DNA of 64,000 bases from Variovorax fucosicus (GTDB lineage Bacteria > Pseudomonadota > Gammaproteobacteria > Burkholderiales > Burkholderiaceae_C). Below, piece by piece: positions 59,327 through 64,000 of the stretch (position 1 is its first letter; every line of letters begins with the position of its first letter). The stretch spans positions 248,001 through 312,000 of the forward strand of contig NZ_JASZYU010000004.1 of the NCBI RefSeq assembly GCF_030316825.1, in the 5' to 3' direction. The notes beneath the pieces are model-generated. The model worked only from the letters and a program-made list of their open reading frames with translations, had not been told where the DNA came from and ran no database searches. Made by a program: the position numbers and the translations under genes.

Positions 59327-60118
59327 TCAGGCCCGATCCGGCCTGAAGAACTCGTCGAACAGCGCGGGCAAGTCGGGAAACTCCGCGCCGAAGCGCGCGC
59401 GATTCACGAAGTAGGCTTCGCAGGCCACCGCAAAAAACTCGCCGATCGACTCGGCACCATAGGCGTCGAGCCAGGGCGGCTCGCCGCCAAAGCGGTCTGC
59501 GAGGATGGTCTTTTCGCGAAAGCCTTCGTAGGCGGCCTGCAGCACCTTCAGCCAGGCGGCACGCGCTGCAGCACCCGAGGCCGTGCCCGCGAAGCCGGGC
59601 GGCAGCGGTGGGCAGCCGTCGACCGCGCCGTCGCGCATGTCGAGCTTGTGGGCGAACTCGTGGATCACGACGTTGTAGCCATCGTCGGTGGTGACGCTGC
59701 TGGCCAGCACGTCCTGCCAGCTCAGCATCACCGGCCCGTGCTCCATCGCTTCGCCGGCGATCACCTCGTCGTACTCGTGCACCACCGCGTCCACGTCGGT
59801 CACGCGGCGGCGCGCGACCACCTCGCCGGCATGCACCACGATGCCGACGAAATCGTCGTACCAGTTCAATCCGCCCGGCAGGTGCAGCACGGGCAGCACG
59901 GCCTGCGCAGCGATGGCCAGTGCCACTTCATCGGTGATCGTGAATTCGCCGGCGCCGTGGAAGCGCTTGTCGCGCAGAAACAGCGCAGCGAGCTCGCGCA
60001 GACGCACACCATCGGTAGCGGGCAATGCGGCGAGGAAGCGGTAGCGCGCCAGCGTGGCCTGCCAAGCGGCATCGGGAATCTGCGGCCCCGCGCGCAGACC
60101 GCGCAGCCAGCGGAGCAT
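59327..60118 (-). CDS. mtfA: Zinc peptidase MtfA
   Basis: 263 residues. Metalloprotease motif NVVIHEFAHKLDMRDG carries the HExxH zinc site, with a later Glu in YGAESIGEFFAVACEAYF as the third ligand. The arrangement is that of MtfA, the aminopeptidase that binds the glucose regulator Mlc in E. coli and is related to anthrax lethal factor. Mlc is not necessarily present here. Start 60118 overlaps the lpxH stop by 1 bp (TGATG). Confidence 0.92.
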   Translation of the reverse strand: MLRWLRGLRAGPQIPDAAWQATLARYRFLAALPATDGVRLRELAALFLRDKRFHGAGEFTITDEVALAIAAQAVLPVLHLPGGLNWYDDFVGIVVHAGEVVARRRVTDVDAVVHEYDEVIAGEAMEHGPVMLSWQDVLASSVTTDDGYNVVIHEFAHKLDMRDGAVDGCPPLPPGFAGTASGAAARAAWLKVLQAAYEGFREKTILADRFGGEPPWLDAYGAESIGEFFAVACEAYFVNRARFGAEFPDLPALFDEFFRPDRA

Positions 60119-60879
60119 CAGCGCAGGTCGACGCGTTGCGCGCCGGCGACGGAAAGGCAGAGCAACTGCGCGCGCGGTGGGTGCGCAGCCATGTCCCAGT
60201 CGCTCAGCACGATGCGGCGCAGGCCGTCGCCAAGATCGTGCTCGGCCGGCCGGTGCGTGTGGCCGTGGATCAGCGTGCGCGCATCGGCGCGGTGCAGCCA
60301 TTCGCGTGCTGCGTCAGGGTCGACATCGGCCCAGACCATGTCGGGGCTGCGCTTGCGGTCTTCGCTGTGGGCGCGCATCGAGCGTGCAAGGGCGCGGCGC
60401 TCCTCGAGCGGCCGCGCCAGAAAGGCCTGCTGCCAATCCGGCGAGCGCACCTGCGCGCGAAACTGCAGGTACTCGTGGTCTTCGAGGCAGAGTTCGTCGC
60501 CATGGCTCAACAGCCAGCGCTCGCCGTGCAGCTCCAGCACGGTCGGGTCGGCCAGCAAAGAAATGCCGCATGCGGCCGCGAAGGTCGGCCCGAGCAGAAA
60601 GTCGCGGTTGCCGTGCATGAAGAACACCGGCCGGCGCTGCGCCGTGCTGCGCAGCACCTCGGCGCATTGCGCCTCGAAGCCGGGCAGGGCGGCCGCGTCG
60701 TCGCCGATCCACACTTCGAACAGGTCGCCGAGGATGAAGATCGCATCGGCCGGCGTAGTCTCCATGTACCCGCGCCAGGCCTCGAAAGTGGCCGGCTCTC
60801 CAGCCTGGAGATGCAGGTCGGAAAGCAGGTCGACCGTGCGCCAGCCGGCAGGCGCGGCCAGCTCGGCGAACGGGGTCAT
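60118..60879 (-). CDS. lpxH: UDP-2,3-diacylglucosamine pyrophosphatase LpxH
   Basis: 253-residue calcineurin-like metallophosphoesterase of lipid A synthesis, splitting UDP-2,3-diacylglucosamine to lipid X and UMP at the inner membrane. The metal-site motifs are in order: SDLHL, ILGDLFEVW, GNRDFLLG, SHGDELC and HGHTHRP. Length is normal. Its ATG overlaps the ppiB stop (ATGA), forming a ppiA-ppiB-lpxH-mtfA run; the ppiB-lpxH pairing is common in proteobacteria. Confidence 0.96.
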   Translation of the reverse strand: MTPFAELAAPAGWRTVDLLSDLHLQAGEPATFEAWRGYMETTPADAIFILGDLFEVWIGDDAAALPGFEAQCAEVLRSTAQRRPVFFMHGNRDFLLGPTFAAACGISLLADPTVLELHGERWLLSHGDELCLEDHEYLQFRAQVRSPDWQQAFLARPLEERRALARSMRAHSEDRKRSPDMVWADVDPDAAREWLHRADARTLIHGHTHRPAEHDLGDGLRRIVLSDWDMAAHPPRAQLLCLSVAGAQRVDLR

Positions 60880-61388
60880 TCTGTCGTGACGACAGCCTTT
60901 TCGATGATCACGTCTTCCAGCGGCACGTCGTCGTGGAAGCCCTTGCGGCCGGTCTTCACGCCCTCGATCTTGTCGACCACGTCGGTGCCCGAAACGACCT
61001 TGCCGAACACCGCATAGCCCCAGCCTTGCGCCGACGGCGCGGTGTGGTTCAGGAAGCCGTTGTTGGAGGCGTTGATGAAGAACTGCGCCGTGGCCGAGTG
61101 CGGCGCATTGGTGCGCGCCATGGCGACCGTGTACTTGTCGTTCTTCAGGCCGTTGTTGGCCTCGTTCTCGATTTCGGCACCGGTCGGTTTTTGCGTCATG
61201 CCCGGTTCGAAGCCGCCGCCCTGCACCATGAAGCCCGGGATCACGCGGTGGAACACCGTGTTGTCGTAGTGGCCCTTCTTCACGTAGGCGATGAAGTTTT
61301 CGACCGACTTGGGCGCCTTGGCGCGGTCGAGTTCGAGCGTGACGACGCCCTGGTTCTTGATGTGGAGTTCGACTTGGGGGTTGCTCAT
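60876..61388 (-). CDS. ppiB: Cytoplasmic peptidyl-prolyl isomerase (cyclophilin B)
   Basis: 170 residues, cyclophilin fold without a signal peptide. Active-site segments FHRVIPGFMVQGGGFEPGM, MARTNAPHSATAQFFIN and GYAVFGKVVSGTDVVDKIEGV are intact, including the catalytic Arg in FHRVI. It catalyses cis-trans isomerisation of Xaa-Pro bonds. It lies 15 bp after ppiA and overlaps lpxH by 4 bp. Confidence 0.96.
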   Translation of the reverse strand: MSNPQVELHIKNQGVVTLELDRAKAPKSVENFIAYVKKGHYDNTVFHRVIPGFMVQGGGFEPGMTQKPTGAEIENEANNGLKNDKYTVAMARTNAPHSATAQFFINASNNGFLNHTAPSAQGWGYAVFGKVVSGTDVVDKIEGVKTGRKGFHDDVPLEDVIIEKAVVTTE

Positions 61389-61403
61389 GGTGCTGTCCTC
61401 GTT

Positions 61404-61991
61404 TTACTTCGCCACGACGGTGGCGGACTGGATGGTGATGGGTTCGAGCGGCACGTCGGCCATGCCGCCCTTGTTGCCGGTGCGTGCGGCGCGGATCTTG
61501 TCGACGACGTCGGCGCCTGCCACGACCTTGCCGAACACGGTGTAGCCGTGGCCGTCGGGGTTGGGTGCGTTCAGCATCGCGTTGTCCTTCACGTTGATGA
61601 AGAACTGCGCGGTGGCCGAGTTCGGGTCGCTGGTGCGGGCCATGGCGATCGTGTACTTGTCGTTCTTCAGGCCGTTGGCCGCTTCGAGCGGCACCGGCGG
61701 GCGCGTCGGCTTCTGCTTCATGTCGGGCGTGAAGCCGCCGCCCTGGATCATGAAGCCGTCGATCACGCGATGGAACACGGTGCCGTCGTAGTGCTTGTCC
61801 TTGACGTACTGCAGGAAGTTGGCGACTGTCTTGGGCGCCTTGGCCGCATCGAGCTCCACCACGATGTCGCCCATCGAGGTGGCGATCTTCACGCGCGGAT
61901 CGGCGCCTTGCGCCCAGGCGGAAGAAGCGGTCAACAGCGTGGCGGCGCCGAGGGCCAGGGCCGCGCGGCGTGTGAGTGCATGGATGTTCAA
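61404..61991 (-). CDS. ppiA: Periplasmic peptidyl-prolyl isomerase (cyclophilin A-like)
   Basis: 195 residues. A signal peptide (LTRRAALALGAATLLTASSAWA) gives a periplasmic form. The cyclophilin body matches the adjacent ppiB closely (FHRVIDGFMIQGGGFTPDM, MARTSDPNSATAQFFIN, GYTVFGKVVAGADVVDKIRA), so the two arose by tandem duplication with a change of location. A perfect GC hairpin lies 20 bp upstream, after the TPR gene. Confidence 0.95.
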   Translation of the reverse strand: MNIHALTRRAALALGAATLLTASSAWAQGADPRVKIATSMGDIVVELDAAKAPKTVANFLQYVKDKHYDGTVFHRVIDGFMIQGGGFTPDMKQKPTRPPVPLEAANGLKNDKYTIAMARTSDPNSATAQFFINVKDNAMLNAPNPDGHGYTVFGKVVAGADVVDKIRAARTGNKGGMADVPLEPITIQSATVVAK

Positions 61992-62010
61992 GTGAAGCTC
62001 GCTTTCAATG

Positions 62011-62029
62011 GCGGTGCCGCCGGCACCGC
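62011..62029 (-). terminator. Hairpin between TPR gene and ppiA
   Basis: GCGGTGCC-GCC-GGCACCGC is a perfect 8-bp stem with a 3-nt loop, placed 22 bp after the TPR stop and 20 bp before the ppiA start. No T run follows. It could reduce read-through or protect mRNA ends. Confidence 0.4.
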
Positions 62030-62051
62030 CGGAGCAGCGCCAGGGGCGGGG

Positions 62052-62645
62052 TTACTTGCGGGTGCCGGGCTTGGTCGCCTGGGGAATGGCCGGCGGCAGT
62101 GTGGCTGCAGCCTTCTCGGTGGCCGGCGTGAAGATCTGGCGCAGCAGCGTGAGCTTGGGCGCAACACTGGCATTGGCCGTGGCAAAGCTCTGCGCCTTGC
62201 CGTACGACTGGGCCGCAAGCCGCACGTACACGTCGCCGAGGTTTTCGTGCGCCGTGGCGTAGTTCGGGTTCAGGCGGATCGCCATTTCGAGTGCGACGCG
62301 CGCCTTTTCGAACTGGCTTTGTGCCGCATAGAGCGCGGCCAGATTGTTGTAGGGCTCCGGCAACTCGGGGAAGTCCTGGGTGAGCTGGGTGAAGGCGGTG
62401 GTCGCGTCGGCCTGCTTGCCCTGCTCGGTCAGGATCACGCCGCGCAGAAAGCGCATCTGCGGGTCGCGCGGCTTGCCGGCAATGTAGGCGTCGGCCTTGG
62501 CCAGCGCCTCGGTCGACTTGCCCTGGCGCAGCAACTGGTTGACGTCGGCGTACTCGTCGGCATGGGCCGCGCCCAAGGCCAATGCGAGCGCCAGAACGGA
62601 AACGATGCGGGAGAAAGGGAGCAGGGGGAACGCGGCGTGCTTCAT
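62052..62645 (-). CDS. TPR-repeat exported protein
   Basis: 197 residues. Signal peptide FSRIVSVLALALALGAAHA, then about three tetratricopeptide repeats: DVNQLLRQGKSTEALAKADAYIAG, RFLRGVILTEQGKQADATTAFTQL, and AALYAAQSQFEKARVALEMAIRLNPNYATAHENLGDVY. A Pro/Thr-rich tail (about 165-197) follows. TPR modules mediate protein binding; a periplasmic scaffold is likely. ATG 62645 is used because the signal starts there. It is divergent from cysS. Confidence 0.85.
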   Translation of the reverse strand: MKHAAFPLLPFSRIVSVLALALALGAAHADEYADVNQLLRQGKSTEALAKADAYIAGKPRDPQMRFLRGVILTEQGKQADATTAFTQLTQDFPELPEPYNNLAALYAAQSQFEKARVALEMAIRLNPNYATAHENLGDVYVRLAAQSYGKAQSFATANASVAPKLTLLRQIFTPATEKAAATLPPAIPQATKPGTRK

Positions 62646-62712
62646 GAAGCCTCTGGAAAAAGGGCAGGATGCGGGTTCTACCAACACCCGAAAATGCCCA
62701 TCGGGGGCCGTT

Positions 62713-62718
62713 TATACT
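62713..62718 (+). promoter_or_regulatory. -10-like element for cysS
   Basis: TATACT lies in the divergent region between the TPR gene and cysS, matching the sigma-70 -10 at 5 of 6 positions. The -35 region (62690-62695) is poor. A transcript from here would carry a 5' leader of about 125 nt with two hairpins. Confidence 0.45.
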
Positions 62719-62733
62719 GCGCTGGATTGTAGC

Positions 62734-62757
62734 CGAGGGGCCATGTCCCGCCCCTCG
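62734..62757 (+). promoter_or_regulatory. Leader hairpin 1 of cysS
   Basis: CGAGGGG and CCCCTCG pair perfectly (7 bp, 10-nt loop). The loop contains the ATG (62743) of a 12-residue reading frame, MSRPSSPQLQHP, ending at 62781, with GAGGGG just before it. There are no Cys codons, so classic leader-peptide attenuation by cysteine is unlikely. Confidence 0.5.
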
Positions 62758-62798
62758 TCGCCACAGCTCCAACACCCCTGAAATCCGCGGCCGTTTTC

Positions 62799-62818
62799 GG
62801 CATTGCGCCAGCAATGCC
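62799..62818 (+). promoter_or_regulatory. Leader hairpin 2 of cysS
   Basis: GGCATTGC-GCCA-GCAATGCC is a perfect 8-bp stem with a 4-nt loop, 29 bp before the cysS ATG. No T run follows. It may influence mRNA stability or translation. Confidence 0.5.
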
Positions 62819-62847
62819 CGGGCGCGAACGACTGCTTTCCGAATTCC

Positions 62848-64000
62848 ATGAGTCTGCGCATCTACAACACGCTCTCGCGTGAACTGGAGAAGTTTTCTCC
62901 TTTGCGGCCCGGCCAGGTGCGCATCTACGTGTGCGGCATGACGGTGTACGACTACTGCCACCTTGGCCATGCGCGCTCGATGGTCGCGTTCGACGTGGTC
63001 GTGCGCTGGCTGCGGTCGAGCGGCTATGTGGTGAACCATGTGCGCAACATCACCGACATCGACGACAAGATCATCCGCCGCGCGGTCGAGAACGGCGAGA
63101 GCATCCGCGCGCTGACCGATCGCATGATCGGCGCGCTGCACGAGGATGCGGACGCGCTCGGCATCGCGCGGCCGAGCCATGAGCCGCGAGCGACCGACTA
63201 CGTTCCGCAGATGCTGTCGATGATCGGCGCCCTGGAGCAGAAAGGCCTGGCCTACCGCTCGCCCAACGGCGACGTGAACTACGCAGTGCGCAAGTTTCCG
63301 GGCTACGGCAAGCTCAGCGGCAAGTCGCTTGATGAGTTGCGCGCCGGCGAACGCGTGGCGGTGTCCGACGGCAAGGACGATCCGCTCGACTCGGTGCTCT
63401 GGAAAAGCGCCAAGGCCAGCGAGCCCGAAGAGGTCAAGTGGGCCAGCGAATTCGGCCCCGGCCGGCCCGGCTGGCATATCGAGTGCTCCGCGATGGCCTG
63501 CGAGTTGCTTGGCGACACGCTGGACATTCACGGCGGCGGCATGGACCTGCAGTTCCCACATCACGAGAACGAAATCGCACAGAGCGAAGGCGCAACGGGC
63601 AAGCCGCTCGCCAACTGCTGGATGCACAACGGCTTCATCAACATCGACAACGAGAAGATGTCCAAGAGCCTGGGCAACTTTTCGCTGATCCGCGATGTGC
63701 TGAAGTCCTTCGATGCCGAGACCATCCGCTTCTTCATGGTGCGGGCGCACTACCGCAGCGACCTCAACTACAGCGACGTGCATCTCAACGATGCGCGCAA
63801 TTCCCTCAAGCGCCTCTACACCGCCCTCGACCTGGTGGCGCCGGCCGCCGTCGTGGCGATCGACTGGGCCGCGCCGCACGCAGCACGCTTCAAGGCGGCC
63901 ATGGACGAAGACTTCGGCACGCCCGAGGCCGTTGCGGTGCTGTTCGATCTGGCGGGCGAGGTCAATCGAACGCAATCGGCCGAACTGGCCGGCCTGCTCA
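62848..64000 (+). CDS. cysS: Cysteinyl-tRNA synthetase (5' part, runs off the window)
   Basis: First 384 residues of a class I synthetase usually near 460. The zinc and ATP sites are clear: VRIYVCGMTVYDYCHLGHARSMV (zinc Cys and HxGH), WHIECSAMACELLG, HHENE, and KMSKSLGN (KMSKS). The window ends in the region before the C-terminal helical bundle. ATG 62848 is the natural start (SLRIYNTLSRELEKF). The start is 97 nt downstream of the first perfect hairpin. Confidence 0.97.
   Translation, partial: MSLRIYNTLSRELEKFSPLRPGQVRIYVCGMTVYDYCHLGHARSMVAFDVVVRWLRSSGYVVNHVRNITDIDDKIIRRAVENGESIRALTDRMIGALHEDADALGIARPSHEPRATDYVPQMLSMIGALEQKGLAYRSPNGDVNYAVRKFPGYGKLSGKSLDELRAGERVAVSDGKDDPLDSVLWKSAKASEPEEVKWASEFGPGRPGWHIECSAMACELLGDTLDIHGGGMDLQFPHHENEIAQSEGATGKPLANCWMHNGFINIDNEKMSKSLGNFSLIRDVLKSFDAETIRFFMVRAHYRSDLNYSDVHLNDARNSLKRLYTALDLVAPAAVVAIDWAAPHAARFKAAMDEDFGTPEAVAVLFDLAGEVNRTQSAELAGLL

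Overview
The window is GC-rich chromosomal DNA from a beta-proteobacterium. Its gene content fits a Variovorax-like member of the Comamonadaceae (Burkholderiales): pirin/DoxX/quinone-reductase operon, czc/cad metal-resistance genes, ribDEBH-nusB beside tolQRA, a PilVWXY1E minor-pilin operon, and glyA-nrdR behind a ZTP-type riboswitch. The placement is by gene content only. I see 61 protein genes, most tightly packed with many 1-4 bp start/stop overlaps, and no tRNA, rRNA, IS element, prophage or CRISPR array.

Layout. 19-4429: CoA-transferase, PAP2 phosphatase, membrane protein, SDR and a Kef-type antiporter. 4441-7493: an acyl-homoserine-lactone quorum-sensing locus (luxI, RsaM-like gene, divergent luxR) followed by an orphan PilM/GspL-like gene. 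Two matching lux-box-like sites (CTA-N10-TAG) precede luxI and the orphan gene, and a perfect hairpin covers the luxI ribosome binding site. 7515-13998: YqjD-like protein, nucleoside deoxyribosyltransferase, MBL-fold hydrolase, TonB-like lipoprotein, the renalase-like/gluQ/trmB operon and a LysR regulator. 14145-16881: pirin-doxX-flavodoxin-pirin operon, divergent from the LysR gene across a perfect palindrome. 16883-18861: two overlapping cytochrome c genes.

19497-29178 is a metal-resistance block: czcI, czcC, an accessory gene, czcB, a 404-bp gap filled by two large hairpin repeats, czcA, then cadR and cadA around a MerR-type promoter. 29207-33576: trhO and dnaE. 33583-41369: a long minus-strand run, ribD-ribE-ribB-ribH-nusB-aminotransferase-ybgC-tolQ-tolR-tolA. 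The RibB protein carries a GTP cyclohydrolase II-like domain without its zinc ligands, and tolB/pal are not beside tolA. 41536-48680: type IV pilus minor pilins and PilY1. 48698-51422: nrdR, glyA with its riboswitch, and a lytic transglycosylase. 51423-52031 has no gene I trust, but holds a promoter-like element and about 200 nt of strongly structured sequence ending in a terminator: a candidate non-coding RNA. 52032-64000: DUF748 and DUF349 proteins, a lipoprotein, mtfA, lpxH, two cyclophilins, a TPR protein and the first part of cysS.

The most unusual points are the layered control elements at the quorum-sensing locus, the candidate RNA at 51784-51993, the paired hairpin elements inside the czc operon, and the structured cysS leader.
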